Made by a program: the position numbers and the translations under genes. Below are positions 25,044 through 35,694 of a stretch of DNA of 64,000 bases, piece after piece. The stretch spans positions 141,429 through 205,428 of the forward strand of contig NZ_BSSE01000012.1 of assembly GCF_030268965.1 (NCBI RefSeq), read 5' to 3'. Numbering within the stretch: the first letter of the stretch is position 1; every line of letters begins with the position of its first letter. A model generated the notes under the pieces. It was not told the DNA's origin. It worked only from the letters and a program-made list of their open reading frames with translations, and ran no database searches. The stretch comes from Microtetraspora sp. NBRC 16547 (GTDB lineage: Bacteria > Actinomycetota > Actinomycetes > Streptosporangiales > Streptosporangiaceae).

Positions 25044-25688
25044 ATGCGTGAACGACCGTTGACGTTGATTCAGGATGATCTGGTCGACTATGACAAGGCC
25101 ATGGAGCGAATGGCCGCTCTGGTCGACGAGCGGCAGGAGGATCGCCGGCCGGACACCCTCTGGCTGCTCAGCCACCCCGCCGTGTTCACGATCGGCAAGC
25201 GGACGCCGCAGGAGCACCTGCCCGATCCCTCGTACGGTATTCCCGTCATGCAGACCGGCCGGGGTGGGCAGCTCACCTACCACGGGCCGGGGCAGCTGGT
25301 CGGATATCTGATCGTGAAGCTGCGGGCGGACGAGGGCGTCGTCGACTACATCCGCGAGGTTGAGCTGCGGCTGGTCGAGGCGCTCGGCACGCTCGGGATC
25401 TCGGCCGAGCGCCGCGACACCCCGCCCGGGTCGGAACTGCTCACCGGAGTCTGGACCAAGGACACCGGGCGCAAGATCGTATCCATCGGCATGCGGGCCA
25501 GCCGGGCCGTGACCAGCCACGGCTTCGCGCTCAACGTCGACGGCGACCTCAGCCCGTGGAATCTCGCGATCCCCTGCGGCATGCCCGATGTCGACATGAC
25601 ATCCGTGGCTCGCGAGCGGGGGCAGGCAGCGATGGACGAGACCCGGAAGACGGTCGCGGCGGCCTTCGACGCCACGCCCGCGGCTTAG
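25044..25688 (+). CDS. lipB: Lipoyl(octanoyl) transferase
   Basis: The 214-aa protein has the LipB signatures: LLSHPAVFTIGKRT, the GRGGQLTYHGPGQLVGYLI motif, the catalytic Lys in GRKIVSIGMR, HGFALNVDGDL and the nucleophilic Cys in AIPCGMPDVDMTSV. It moves octanoyl groups from acyl carrier protein onto lipoyl domains of 2-oxoacid dehydrogenases or GcvH. No lipA follows within the window; it converges on the AfsR-type regulator. Confidence 0.96.
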   Translation: MRERPLTLIQDDLVDYDKAMERMAALVDERQEDRRPDTLWLLSHPAVFTIGKRTPQEHLPDPSYGIPVMQTGRGGQLTYHGPGQLVGYLIVKLRADEGVVDYIREVELRLVEALGTLGISAERRDTPPGSELLTGVWTKDTGRKIVSIGMRASRAVTSHGFALNVDGDLSPWNLAIPCGMPDVDMTSVARERGQAAMDETRKTVAAAFDATPAA

Positions 25689-25698
25689 GGAACACGAC

Positions 25699-25731
25699 CC
25701 GGCCCGACTGGGAGGGCTTCGGCCGGGCCGG
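25699..25731. terminator. Bidirectional terminator between lipB and the BTAD regulator
   Basis: CCGGCCCG (25699-25706) pairs with CGGGCCGG (25724-25731) around 17 nt. It fills the 44-bp gap between two convergent stop codons. Confidence 0.65.
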
Positions 25732-25732
25732 C

Positions 25733-28700
25733 TCAGTGCGCCCCGGCGGCGGGGTGCTCGCCGGGTGGCACGAGTGACCAACGTACGGTCGATGCCTGGA
25801 CCACGGCTTCCGGCATCCCGATCAGTCGCAGCACCTCGTCGCGACGCAGGCCCCTGCCCCGCGCGTGGAACTCCTCGTACGGAGACCGGCCGAGGGCCTC
25901 CCGAGCGGCGTCGATCACCCGCATCACCTCGGGGCCACCCTGGACGGTCAGCTCGGGGTCGCCTTGGAGGGTGACGCCGTGCAGGCTCGCCGCCGCGCCG
26001 AGCAGCAGGGTCGCCGTGGCGGCGTCGCCTTCGACCAGCGCGACGCCGGCCAGGGCCTCGACCCCCCAGGTGCACTCGGAGGGCGCCCCCATGCTCGCCG
26101 CCATCGCGACCGCGTCCAGGTAATGTGCCCGCGCATCCGCGAGGTCGCCGGACGCTTCGGCGATCCTTCCCAGGCCGACGAGCGCGCGGGTCCGGTGGCC
26201 CAGGCTGCGCACCCAGTGCGTGTCGAACCGCTCCAGAGCCCGTTCGTACAGATCACGCGCTCGGGGCAGGTCGCCCTCCAGGCGTGCGACGTCGCCGAGA
26301 CCGCGCAGCGCCGCCGCGAGGCCGGCCGGGCTGCCCGCCTGGCGTGCCGCGTCCGCGGCCTCCTCGAAGTCGGCCCGGGCGGCGGACGGGTCGGCGCTCC
26401 CAAGGCGGTAGTCGCCGCGGTTGCACAACAGGTCGGCGATGTCCTCCAGCGCGCCGATCCGCCGGGTCAGGCGCAGCGCCTCGTCGGTCAGGGCGAGCGC
26501 CCGCGACGGGTCTCCCCGCATGCTCGCGATCCCGGCCAGCGCGTCCAGGGCCAGTGCCGTACCCCACCGGTCGCCCACCACGCGGAAGGCGTCGACGGTC
26601 GCGGTGAAGGTCCGCTCGGCGGCCGCGAGGTCTCCGGAGGCGAGTTGGGGATACCCCAGGATCAGGTCGGTGATCGCCCTCTCCCACGGATCGGACCCGG
26701 ATCCCGCCGCGGTGAGCAGAGAGAAGGTCACCGCTGGATCCCCCTCGAGCGCGTTGACCAGGGGCCAGAGCAGGGTGACGGCCGGATGGCGGCCCCTGCC
26801 GGCGGCGAGGAGTGACTCCGCCGCCTGCCTGTGCAGGAGCCACGTCTCCCTGTCCAGCCGTCCGATCGCGGTCAGGACGCACAGCACGTACGCGCCTTCC
26901 CGCCCCGGCGGCAGGCTGGTGCCGATCGCGTCGAGAAGCGCGGCGGCGGGCGCGGCCGCCACCGCGTGCACCCCGCGAATCCAGAAATATGACGACAAGG
27001 AGGCGATCAGGTCGAGCCCGAGCTCGACCTCCCCGGCCTGTACGGCCCAGTGCAGCGCGGCGTTGAGGTTCTCGTGCTCGGCGGCGAGACGGTCCAGCCA
27101 TTCGAGCTGGCCGGACCGCCTCAGATGGGGATCAGCCTCCCGCGCCAGCGCGAGGAAATGGTGGGCGTGCGCCCGCCGCAGCGCGTCCGTCTCGCCCGCC
27201 GCGTCGAGCTGCTCCGCGCAGTACGCGCGGATGATGTCGAGCATGCGGTAACGCCGCGTGCCGGTTCCGGGCCCAGTGCGTGATCCTGTGTGCGATCCGG
27301 CGCCGAACCCGGTGACGTACCCGACGTCGAGCAGGGACTTGTCGGCGAGCGAGTCGAGCACGTCCTCGGCGTCCGGGATGTCGCAGACCTGTTCCGCCGC
27401 CCGGGGCGTCGCGCCGCCCGAGAAGACGGTGAGGCGCCTGGCCAGCATCCGTTCGTCGGGAGACAGCAGATCCCAGCTCCAGGCGACCACCGCGCGCAAC
27501 GTCTGGTGCCGTGCCTCGGCCGTACGGCTGCCGCGCGACAGCAGGCGGAACCGGTCGTGCAGGCGGTCGAGCAACTCGTCGAGCTCGTGGGTGCGCATCC
27601 GCGCCGCCGCCAGTTCGATCGCCAGCGGCAGGCCGTCCAGCGCTTCGCATATCCGCCGTACGGCCTCGCCGCCGGCGCCGTCCGGGACGAACCCGGGCCG
27701 TACGGCGGCGGCCCGGTCGGCGAAGAGCCGCGCGGCGGAGGACGGCGCGAGCGACCGGACCGGCCACAGGTTCTCACCCGTGATGCCGAGCGGTTCCCTG
27801 CTCGTGGCCATGATGCGCAGGCCCGGGTACACGGCGAGCAGGTGACCAGCCAGCGCGGCCGCCGCCTCGACGATGTGCTCGCAATTGTCGAGGACGAGCA
27901 GCAGCCGGCGATCGGCCAGGGCCGCCACCAGCCGGGGGAGGGGCTCCGTGCCGGACGGCGGGGCGAGGAGCGCGCTCTCCCGCAGCCCGAGCGCGCGGAG
28001 CACCGCGTGGGGCAGTGCCGCGCCGTCGCGCAGGGGCGCCAGCTCGACGAAGCGAACGTCGAGTTGATCGGGAAGGCGGCCGGCGGCCTCGATCGACAGC
28101 CGGGTCTTGCCCACGCCACCGGGGCCCAGCAGCGTCACGAGACGTGCGGTGCCGAGGAGCCGGGTGACGACCTCCACGTCCTCCGACCGGCCGACGAAGC
28201 TCGTGAGCTGCGCCGGAAGCGAGGCGGCGGCGGCCGGCCGCTCGCCCCGGAGGATGGCCAGCTGCGTCGCGGCGAGCTCCGCCGAGGGATCGACGCCCAG
28301 CTCCTCGGCCAGCAGCCGCCGGACCTCCTCGTACGCGGTGAGAGCCTCGGCCTGCCGGCCCTCCGCGTGCAGGGCCCGGATGAGGAGGCCGTGCAGCCGT
28401 TCCCTGAGCGGGTGGCGGCGGGTCAGCTCGCGCAGCTCGGGGATGACGGCTCGATGCGCGCCCTGCTGCAGGTCCACCTCGATCCGAACCTCGACGGCAT
28501 CGAGCCGGAGCTCCTCCAGGCGTACGGCATGGGCCCGCGCGGAGCCCGCGTCGGCGGCGTCCGCGAGGGCCTGGCCGCGCCAGAGGGTGAGGGACTCACT
28601 CAGGAGCGCCGAAGCGCGGGCGAGGTCTCCGTCCCGCAACGCCTGCCGGCCCTCGGCGGACAGTTCCGCGAAGCGGTGGGCGTCGACGTCACCGGGATCG

Positions 28701-28972
28701 ACGTCGAGCCGGTAGCCCGCCGGAGTCCGTTCGATGGCGTAGTCCGGCCGCAGGGCGCGGCGCAGCCGGGACATCTGCGACTGGAGGGCGTGCGCGGCCC
28801 CTGCCGGGGCTTCGGATCCGTACAGGTCGTCGATCAGGCGGTCCGCCGGCACCACGTCGCCGGGGTGGGCGAGCAGCAGGGCCAGGAGTGCGCGCTGGGC
28901 CGGCCCGCCGACGGGCACCTCGCTGCCGTCGCCGCGCCAGGCCCGCGTGCCGCCGAGGATCCCGAATCTCAT
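25733..28972 (-). CDS. AfsR/SARP-type regulator with BTAD, NB-ARC and TPR domains
   Basis: The protein (1079 aa from ATG 28972) has an N-terminal OmpR-like winged helix (MRFGILGGTRAWRGDGSEV, LLLAHPGDVVPADRLIDDLYG) and a BTAD domain to about residue 250. A NB-ARC ATPase follows (FVGRSEDVEVVTRLL, Walker A GPGGVGKTR, Walker B LLLVLDNCEHI), then many TPR-like repeats. Such proteins activate pathway or global genes in response to ATP binding and often phosphorylation. No biosynthetic cluster is next to it. An ATG 7 codons upstream (28993) is possible, but a 17-bp inverted repeat lies exactly between the two starts, so I prefer 28972. Confidence 0.92.
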   Translation of the reverse strand: MRFGILGGTRAWRGDGSEVPVGGPAQRALLALLLAHPGDVVPADRLIDDLYGSEAPAGAAHALQSQMSRLRRALRPDYAIERTPAGYRLDVDPGDVDAHRFAELSAEGRQALRDGDLARASALLSESLTLWRGQALADAADAGSARAHAVRLEELRLDAVEVRIEVDLQQGAHRAVIPELRELTRRHPLRERLHGLLIRALHAEGRQAEALTAYEEVRRLLAEELGVDPSAELAATQLAILRGERPAAAASLPAQLTSFVGRSEDVEVVTRLLGTARLVTLLGPGGVGKTRLSIEAAGRLPDQLDVRFVELAPLRDGAALPHAVLRALGLRESALLAPPSGTEPLPRLVAALADRRLLLVLDNCEHIVEAAAALAGHLLAVYPGLRIMATSREPLGITGENLWPVRSLAPSSAARLFADRAAAVRPGFVPDGAGGEAVRRICEALDGLPLAIELAAARMRTHELDELLDRLHDRFRLLSRGSRTAEARHQTLRAVVAWSWDLLSPDERMLARRLTVFSGGATPRAAEQVCDIPDAEDVLDSLADKSLLDVGYVTGFGAGSHTGSRTGPGTGTRRYRMLDIIRAYCAEQLDAAGETDALRRAHAHHFLALAREADPHLRRSGQLEWLDRLAAEHENLNAALHWAVQAGEVELGLDLIASLSSYFWIRGVHAVAAAPAAALLDAIGTSLPPGREGAYVLCVLTAIGRLDRETWLLHRQAAESLLAAGRGRHPAVTLLWPLVNALEGDPAVTFSLLTAAGSGSDPWERAITDLILGYPQLASGDLAAAERTFTATVDAFRVVGDRWGTALALDALAGIASMRGDPSRALALTDEALRLTRRIGALEDIADLLCNRGDYRLGSADPSAARADFEEAADAARQAGSPAGLAAALRGLGDVARLEGDLPRARDLYERALERFDTHWVRSLGHRTRALVGLGRIAEASGDLADARAHYLDAVAMAASMGAPSECTWGVEALAGVALVEGDAATATLLLGAAASLHGVTLQGDPELTVQGGPEVMRVIDAAREALGRSPYEEFHARGRGLRRDEVLRLIGMPEAVVQASTVRWSLVPPGEHPAAGAH

Positions 28973-28974
28973 AC

Positions 28975-28991
28975 GGACGATTCTGTCGTCC
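28975..28991. promoter_or_regulatory. Inverted repeat at the start of the BTAD regulator
   Basis: GGACGA and TCGTCC face each other across 5 bp, just upstream of the preferred ATG. A 13-bp direct repeat (CCTGTGATCCGGA, two full copies and a part) follows at about 29009-29040. Both could bind the regulator itself. Confidence 0.4.
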
Positions 28992-29057
28992 ATCGCTCAT
29001 ATCCGGCCCTGTGATCCGGACCTGTGATCCGGACCTGTGCGCACGAAGCCGCCGGAA

Positions 29058-29087
29058 CCCCCGAGGGGGAACCGGTCCCCTCGGGGG
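29058..29087 (-). terminator. Terminator of the multicopper oxidase operon
   Basis: CCCCCGAGGGG pairs with CCCCTCGGGGG around a short loop (one extra G bulged). It lies 4 bp after the oxidase stop on the minus strand. Confidence 0.7.
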
Positions 29088-29091
29088 CCCG

Positions 29092-31182
29092 TCAGCCGCC
29101 GTGCGCCCCGTGGAACGGGGTGGTGACGTCCTCGTAGGCGAGGTGCAGGGCCATGCCCATGTCGGTGTGGCCGAGGTTGTGGCAGTGGTTCATCCACATT
29201 CCCGGGTTGGTGGCGAGGAAGGCCACCTCCCACACCTCACCGGGGCGTACGTCGAAGGTGTCGACGAGCAGGGGAGTGCCGGTCGGCGCGCGGCCGTCGC
29301 GGCTGAGCACGAGCACGCGGTGCCCGTGCAGGTGCCACGGGTGCGTCTCGCGTCCCCGGTTGACGACGGTGATCCGGACGAGGTCGCCTTCCGTCACGAT
29401 CTGCGTGGGGATGGATGGGTACGCCCGCCCGTTGACCGTGTGCGCGTACGCCGGCCGGCCGCCGACCACGGCGAGGCCGCGGTCGAGGACGAGGGTGAAC
29501 CTCCGGTTGACCGGCCCGTTCACGTCGATCGGCGGCGCGGTGGGCTTCCCGTACGCGAGCGGGTCCAACTCGGGCCAGCTCGCGGTGTTCTCGACCGGCC
29601 CGGCGGCCGGGCTCGCGGTGTCGGTCGGGGCGGCGGCGGTGGTGTCGGTGGTGGTGCCGGTGGCGGCGGTGGTGGTGTCGGGGGTCCCGGCTGTGGTCCC
29701 GGCTGTGGTCCCGAACGTCCCGGCGGTCCTCCCAAGCGTCCCGGCGGTCCTCCCAAGCGTTCCGGCGGTCCTCCCGCCCGGGGACGCGCCGGACCCCGTG
29801 GGAACCAGCCGCAGGCCCTCCGTACGGTCGTCCACGAGCAGCCGCACATCCGAAGTCTCGGGGAACGGCATGGTGAACGCGACGTCGTACCGGCCGCCGG
29901 CGGGCAGGCGCAGCCCCACCTTGCTCACCTCGCCGGGTTCGTTGAGGTCGCTGCCGTCGATCGCCACGAGCCGGTACGGCGTGCCGACCAGCGTGAACCG
30001 GTGCGGGGTGTTGTCGGTGTTGACCAGGCGAAGGCGCACCGGCATGCCCGGGGCGGCTCGCCGCTCGATGGGCTGGTCGTGGTTGCCCAGCACGGTCCTG
30101 CCGGAGAACGTGTGCACGGGAAGCGTGAAGTCCAGCCCCTCGGATCTGGGAGCGCTACGCGGCCTGACCACGAGGGTGCCGTACAACCCCATGCGAACGC
30201 CGAGGTCGGACGCCTGGTGCGTGTGGTACCAGTAGGTCCCCACCTGGGTCGCGAGGAAGCGGTACACGAACTCCTCGCCGGGCAGGACCGCCTCCTGGGT
30301 CAGGCCGGGGACGCCGTCCTCACCCGAGGGGACGTTGTAGCCGTGCCAGTGGAGCGTCACGCCCGAGTCGATGTCGGCGTTGCGCAGCCGTACCTCGATC
30401 AGGTCGCCCTCGGTCGCGATGATCGGCGGGCCGGGCACCTGGCCGTTGAAGGTCCACGCGGAGACCTGCTGCCCGGAGGACAGCGCGATGGTGGCGGTGC
30501 GGGCGGTCAGCATGAACCTGCGCACTCTGCCGCCCTCGGCCGGGGCGGTGGGTCCGCGCAGCTCGGTCACCGGGCGGCCCTGGTGCGCCTGCCCCTCGCC
30601 GGAGGCGGCGCCGCCGCGATCGGTCTTCTCGACCGGCGCGAGCGCCAGCCCGGTCCCGAGCAGGCCGACCGCGAGGATCGCCGAGAGGCCGGGCCGGAGC
30701 CCGCGCACCGGCGGGCAGGCGATCCGCCAGCTCAGCAGCAGGGCGACCCCGAGGAACGCCACGGTGAGCAGGCCGGTGCTCCAGGTCGCGGGGTAGCCGA
30801 GGAGGAGCGTGTGCACGAGCCCCGCCGCCGCGGCTAAGCCGACGCCGAACAGGGGAACCACGACGACGGGCCGGGCCGCCGCGGCCGCGCGGCCGCGGGC
30901 CGCGTGGACCAGGCGCGGCCCGGCGAGCACGGCCGCGACCAGTGCGGCGATGCCGAGGAGGGGCACCTCGATGATGACCTTCTCCTGGACGAACCACCAG
31001 CCCGCGCGGGCGAGCGCGATCACGCAGGCGACCCGGGCCAACGTGATCAGCACGGCGACGGGGAACATGGCCAGTGCCGTTTTCGGACGCCGGGCGGCGG
31101 CCGCCGCCCCGGTCCCCAGCCACGCGAGCGCGGTCAGGGCCGAGGCGAGCAGGTCGAGCGCGAGTAGCCCCGGGGTGGTCAT
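29092..31182 (-). CDS. Multicopper oxidase with N-terminal six-helix membrane domain
   Basis: The 696-aa protein begins with six hydrophobic helices (to about residue 190), then a cupredoxin-type oxidase. All four copper boxes are intact: LHWHGYN, YWYHTHQASD, HPWHLHGHRV and MNHCHNLGHTDMGM, giving the type 1 and trinuclear type 2/3 sites. It should oxidise Cu+, Mn2+, phenols or another donor outside the cell and reduce O2 to water. A 70-residue Thr/Ala/Gly linker containing three 7-residue repeats interrupts the oxidase. It overlaps the upstream DUF6220-like gene by 4 bp (ATGA). A membrane domain fused to a multicopper oxidase is uncommon. Confidence 0.92.
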   Translation of the reverse strand: MTTPGLLALDLLASALTALAWLGTGAAAAARRPKTALAMFPVAVLITLARVACVIALARAGWWFVQEKVIIEVPLLGIAALVAAVLAGPRLVHAARGRAAAAARPVVVVPLFGVGLAAAAGLVHTLLLGYPATWSTGLLTVAFLGVALLLSWRIACPPVRGLRPGLSAILAVGLLGTGLALAPVEKTDRGGAASGEGQAHQGRPVTELRGPTAPAEGGRVRRFMLTARTATIALSSGQQVSAWTFNGQVPGPPIIATEGDLIEVRLRNADIDSGVTLHWHGYNVPSGEDGVPGLTQEAVLPGEEFVYRFLATQVGTYWYHTHQASDLGVRMGLYGTLVVRPRSAPRSEGLDFTLPVHTFSGRTVLGNHDQPIERRAAPGMPVRLRLVNTDNTPHRFTLVGTPYRLVAIDGSDLNEPGEVSKVGLRLPAGGRYDVAFTMPFPETSDVRLLVDDRTEGLRLVPTGSGASPGGRTAGTLGRTAGTLGRTAGTFGTTAGTTAGTPDTTTAATGTTTDTTAAAPTDTASPAAGPVENTASWPELDPLAYGKPTAPPIDVNGPVNRRFTLVLDRGLAVVGGRPAYAHTVNGRAYPSIPTQIVTEGDLVRITVVNRGRETHPWHLHGHRVLVLSRDGRAPTGTPLLVDTFDVRPGEVWEVAFLATNPGMWMNHCHNLGHTDMGMALHLAYEDVTTPFHGAHGG
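29685..29777 (-). repeat. 12- and 21-bp tandem repeats in the oxidase linker
   Basis: Three 21-bp copies (unit CGTCCCGGCGGTCCTCCCAAG on the + strand, 20-21 bp) encode heptads of the type LGRTAGT and are flanked by three 12-bp copies of GGTCCCGGCTGT. All keep the reading frame. Confidence 0.8.
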
Positions 31183-31622
31183 GACACCGGCGCCGTCGCG
31201 TTCTTCGGCGCCGTCTCACTCGTCGAGGCGAGCCTGCGGGCTCCGGCGAGCACGCGTCCGGCGACGGCCATGACCCCCAGGCCATTGACCGCGTGCAGGC
31301 CGAGGACCGCCAGCGAGGCCGTCGTGGTGTCGCCGGTGGCGTCGTCCAGCGCCCGGCCGAGAATGATGATCAGCATCTGGACGACGACCAGGCCGAGCGG
31401 CGTGATGCTCAGGCCGATCAGCCTGCCCGGAGCCTTGGCGAGCGTGGCCACCACCGTGGCCAGCAGGGACAGGACGGGGATGGCCATCATCCCGATGGTG
31501 CCGTGCATCGCGTACGAGTCGCCGGACTGCGGCTTGTCGAAGGCGCCGACCCCCGCGAAGTAGAACTGCGCGAGTACGGCGAGCAGTTGCAGGCCGGCCA
31601 GCACGACGTAGACCCTGCGCAC
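31179..31622 (-). CDS. DUF6220-like four-helix membrane protein
   Basis: From the GTG at 31622 (AAGGGAG precedes it) the product has 147 aa: RRVYVVLAGLQLLAVLAQFYFAG, AMHGTIGMMAIPVLSLLATVVATL, LIGLSITPLGLVVVQMLIIILGRAL and a last helix at LGLHAVNGLGVMAVAGRVL. Buried His residues in helices 2 and 4 (MHGTIG, LHAVNG) could bind haem or a metal, as in other small four-helix proteins; that is inference. It is translationally coupled to the multicopper oxidase, so it may feed electrons to it or help in its assembly. Confidence 0.8.
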   Translation of the reverse strand: MRRVYVVLAGLQLLAVLAQFYFAGVGAFDKPQSGDSYAMHGTIGMMAIPVLSLLATVVATLAKAPGRLIGLSITPLGLVVVQMLIIILGRALDDATGDTTTASLAVLGLHAVNGLGVMAVAGRVLAGARRLASTSETAPKNATAPVS

Positions 31623-31766
31623 GGTGCGCTCCCTTCGGATACGTGGATTAGGGAGGATCCTCGTCCCATCACGCCCATGGGGTCGTCGTCCGGCCAGAGG
31701 CACGTCGAATACGACCAGGGGAGTACGTGAGGGGTGACACGGCACCCTCCCCGGGAGACGCCCGGA

Positions 31767-33155
<1,389 letters not shown>

Positions 33156-33231
33156 TTATGAGTCCCGGGTTGACACCTGTTATGCCGGATCGGCACGTCA
33201 GCACCGCTTTCAGTCCATATTTCGGACGAAG

Positions 33232-34731
33232 GTGGCTGACGTCGGCTTTTACCTGCGAACCCTGTTACCGTGGGTCGCTTACATTGTCCTTTTAGCATGG
33301 TCTCTTGATGCTCTCTTGACGGAGGCGTTCGGTGGTGCGGCGGTCTTTTCTGGCAGGGCCGGCGAAGTGAAGTGGCGGCAAGCCGGGTGGGGCTCGGCCG
33401 TACTCGATCGATTCCAGAATCCGACGCAGGTCCTGGCGACCCTCTTCGGCAGCGTGGTGCTCATCGGCACCGCGCTCCTGACCCTCCCCATCGCGACGAC
33501 CTCCGGGGAGTCGGCGGGCTGGGTGTCCGCTCTCTTCACCGCGACCTCGGCGGTGTGCGTGACGGGTCTGGTGGTCGTCGACACCGGGTCGTACTGGTCG
33601 ACCTTCGGTGAAGCAGTGATCGCCGGGCTGGTCCAGGTCGGCGGGTTCGGGATCATGATGATGGCCACGCTCTTCACCATGCTGGTCTCCGGCCGGATGG
33701 GGCTCCGGGTCCGGCTCATGGCCCAGGCCCAGACCAGCACGGTCAGCGTGGCCGACGCCCGCCGGGTGCTGCGCAAGGTGGTGGTCTTCAGCCTCGTCTC
33801 GGAGGCGGTCATCGCCTCGATCCTCACCGGCCGGCTGATGATCGGATACGGCGAGTCGTTCGGCGACGCGCTCTATCACGGGGTGTTCCACGCGATCTCG
33901 GCCTTCAACAACGCCGGGTTCTCACTGTGGCCGGACAGCCTCATGGGGTTCGTCACCGACCCGTGGATCTGCCTGACCATCGCGGGGGCGGTGATCCTCG
34001 GTGGCCTGGGCGTCCCCGTGGTCTTCGAGCTGCTGCGCTCGTGGCGGAGGCCCGGCCGCTGGTCGGTGCTGACCCGCGTCACGGTCGTCGGCACCGTGCT
34101 CCTGCTCGCGGGCGGCACGCTGCTCTTCCTCATGACCGAATGGCGCAACCCGGCCACCCTGGGACCACTCGACGAGTCCGGCAAGCTGCTGGCCAGCTTC
34201 TTCACCGCCGTCATGCCCCGGTCCTCGGGCTTCAACAGCATCGATCTCTCCCAGATGGAGCCGTCCAGCTGGCTGGCGACCGACATCCTGATGTTCATCG
34301 GCGCGGGCAGCGCCGGCACCGGCGGCGGCATCAAGGTGACCACCCTCGGCCTGCTGGCGTTCATCATCTGGGCCGAGATGCGCGGCGAGACCCAGGTCAA
34401 CATCGGGCACCGCCGGCTCACCGAGTCCGCCCAGCGCCAGGCGGTGGTGATCAGCGCGCTCGGCGTCGTCCTCGTGGCCGTGGCCACCTACGTGCTGCTC
34501 GTGGTGACGCCGCACAGCCTGGACAAGGTGCTGTTCGAGGCGGTCTCGGCGTTCAGCACGACCGGCCTGACCACCGGCATCACCGCCGACGTGCCCCCGG
34601 CCGCGCACCTGATGCTGGTGGCGCTCATGTTCATCGGCCGGATCGGCCCACTCACGCTCGGCTCCGCGCTCGCCCTCAAGGAGCGCACCCGCCGCTACGA
34701 ACTACCCGAGGAGCGAGTCATCGTTGGCTGA
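33232..34731 (+). CDS. KtrB/TrkH-type potassium (K+) uptake channel subunit
   Basis: The product (499 aa) has the four pore-loop repeats of the SKT superfamily with their filter glycines: SAVCVTGLVVVDTG, ISAFNNAGFSLWPDS, MPRSSGFNSIDL and SAFSTTGLTTGITADV. It also has the gating-loop GSAGTGGGIKVTTLG. It forms a dimeric membrane channel that takes up K+ under control of the KtrA ring encoded next, whose TTG start overlaps its stop. The start is not certain: GTG 33232 gives an extra N-terminal helix, while a GTG near 33367 (VKWRQAGWG) would give the usual KtrB length. Confidence 0.93.
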   Translation: MADVGFYLRTLLPWVAYIVLLAWSLDALLTEAFGGAAVFSGRAGEVKWRQAGWGSAVLDRFQNPTQVLATLFGSVVLIGTALLTLPIATTSGESAGWVSALFTATSAVCVTGLVVVDTGSYWSTFGEAVIAGLVQVGGFGIMMMATLFTMLVSGRMGLRVRLMAQAQTSTVSVADARRVLRKVVVFSLVSEAVIASILTGRLMIGYGESFGDALYHGVFHAISAFNNAGFSLWPDSLMGFVTDPWICLTIAGAVILGGLGVPVVFELLRSWRRPGRWSVLTRVTVVGTVLLLAGGTLLFLMTEWRNPATLGPLDESGKLLASFFTAVMPRSSGFNSIDLSQMEPSSWLATDILMFIGAGSAGTGGGIKVTTLGLLAFIIWAEMRGETQVNIGHRRLTESAQRQAVVISALGVVLVAVATYVLLVVTPHSLDKVLFEAVSAFSTTGLTTGITADVPPAAHLMLVALMFIGRIGPLTLGSALALKERTRRYELPEERVIVG

Positions 34732-35386
34732 GAAGAAGAGCGACCCCATCGTGGTCATCGGGCTCGGCCGGTTCGGCAGCTCCATCGCGCTGGAACTGGC
34801 GGCGAGGGGCTCAGAGGTGCTGGCCATCGACAGCCGGCCCAAAGTGGTGCAGAGCCTGGCCGGGCGGATCACGAACATCGCGACCGCGGACGCCACCGAC
34901 ATCGAGGCGCTGCGCCAGCTCGGCGTGCCCGACTTCTACCGCGCCGTGGTCGCCATCGGCAGCGACCTGGAGGCGAGCATCCTCGCCACCTCGCTGCTGG
35001 TGGAGCTGGAGCTGGAGGACATCTGGGCCAAGGCGGTCAGCCGTCAGCACGGCCAGATCCTGCACCGGATCGGCGCCCACCACGTCGTCTTCCCCGAGCA
35101 CGACATGGGGGAGCGGGTCGCACACCTGGTCAGCGGCCGGATGCTCGACTATGTCGAGGTCGACGAGAACTTCGCCCTCGTCAAGACCCATCCGCCCAAG
35201 GAGTTCGTGGGCGTCCCGCTGGGGCAGTCCAAGCTGCGCCGCAAGTACGGCGTGACGATCGTGGCGGTCAAGAGCCCCGGCGAGGAGTTCACCTACACCA
35301 CCGCCGACACCGAGCTGTCCTACGGCGACATCGTGCTCGTCTCGGGGAGGAGCGACAACGTGGAGCGCTTCGCCGAACTTCCCTGA
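34724..35386 (+). CDS. KtrA/TrkA-type RCK regulator of K+ uptake
   Basis: The 220-aa protein has a RCK_N Rossmann domain (IVVIGLGRFGSSIALELAARG, then EVLAIDSRPKVVQSL with the ribose-binding acidic residue) and a RCK_C domain (FALVKTHPPKEFVGVPLGQSKLRRKYGVTIVAV). RCK rings bind ATP/ADP or NAD(H), and c-di-AMP through RCK_C in many Gram-positives, and gate the KtrB channel from the cytosol. The TTG start lies inside the last codons of ktrB, behind GAGGAG, a clear case of translational coupling. Confidence 0.95.
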   Translation: MAEKKSDPIVVIGLGRFGSSIALELAARGSEVLAIDSRPKVVQSLAGRITNIATADATDIEALRQLGVPDFYRAVVAIGSDLEASILATSLLVELELEDIWAKAVSRQHGQILHRIGAHHVVFPEHDMGERVAHLVSGRMLDYVEVDENFALVKTHPPKEFVGVPLGQSKLRRKYGVTIVAVKSPGEEFTYTTADTELSYGDIVLVSGRSDNVERFAELP

Positions 35387-35694
35387 CCGTTCTTGGCGCC
35401 CTCGCACCCCACCCTGACCTTCCCGACGCGCGCGCGTACCCCGGGCCGGCGCCGGGGCCCGCGTCCGCCGCGCGAAATCGTGCTGCCGTGCGGGCCTTCC
35501 CTCGGCGCGATCCGGGGTGCAATCTTGCAGCCGTCCCTGAGAACACGCAGGTCACACGGTCGCGAGTTGCACTGCAAGTGCCCACTCCTCCTGTCTGTGG
35601 CATCGGCCGCGGGGCGCCGGTCAACCTGATCTCAGGCGCCCTCGAACCGTTCGGCCGGGTGCCGGATCACCCCCTCGTGAACCTTGGAGGAGAC
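35387..35694 (+). other. Intergenic leader region without a recognisable gene
   Basis: It is 308 bp long between ktrA and the secreted peptide gene. I see only alternating-CG runs (CGCGCGCG near 35430), a palindrome TTGCACTGCAA near 35563 and the ribosome-binding site TTGGAGGAGAC directly before 35695. Reading frames crossing it have no protein-like composition. Confidence 0.5.

Noticed and set aside
27290..29014. A 574-codon open frame on the + strand opposite the BTAD regulator
   Set aside because: Antisense shadow of a recognised gene; no start signals and no protein-like motif.
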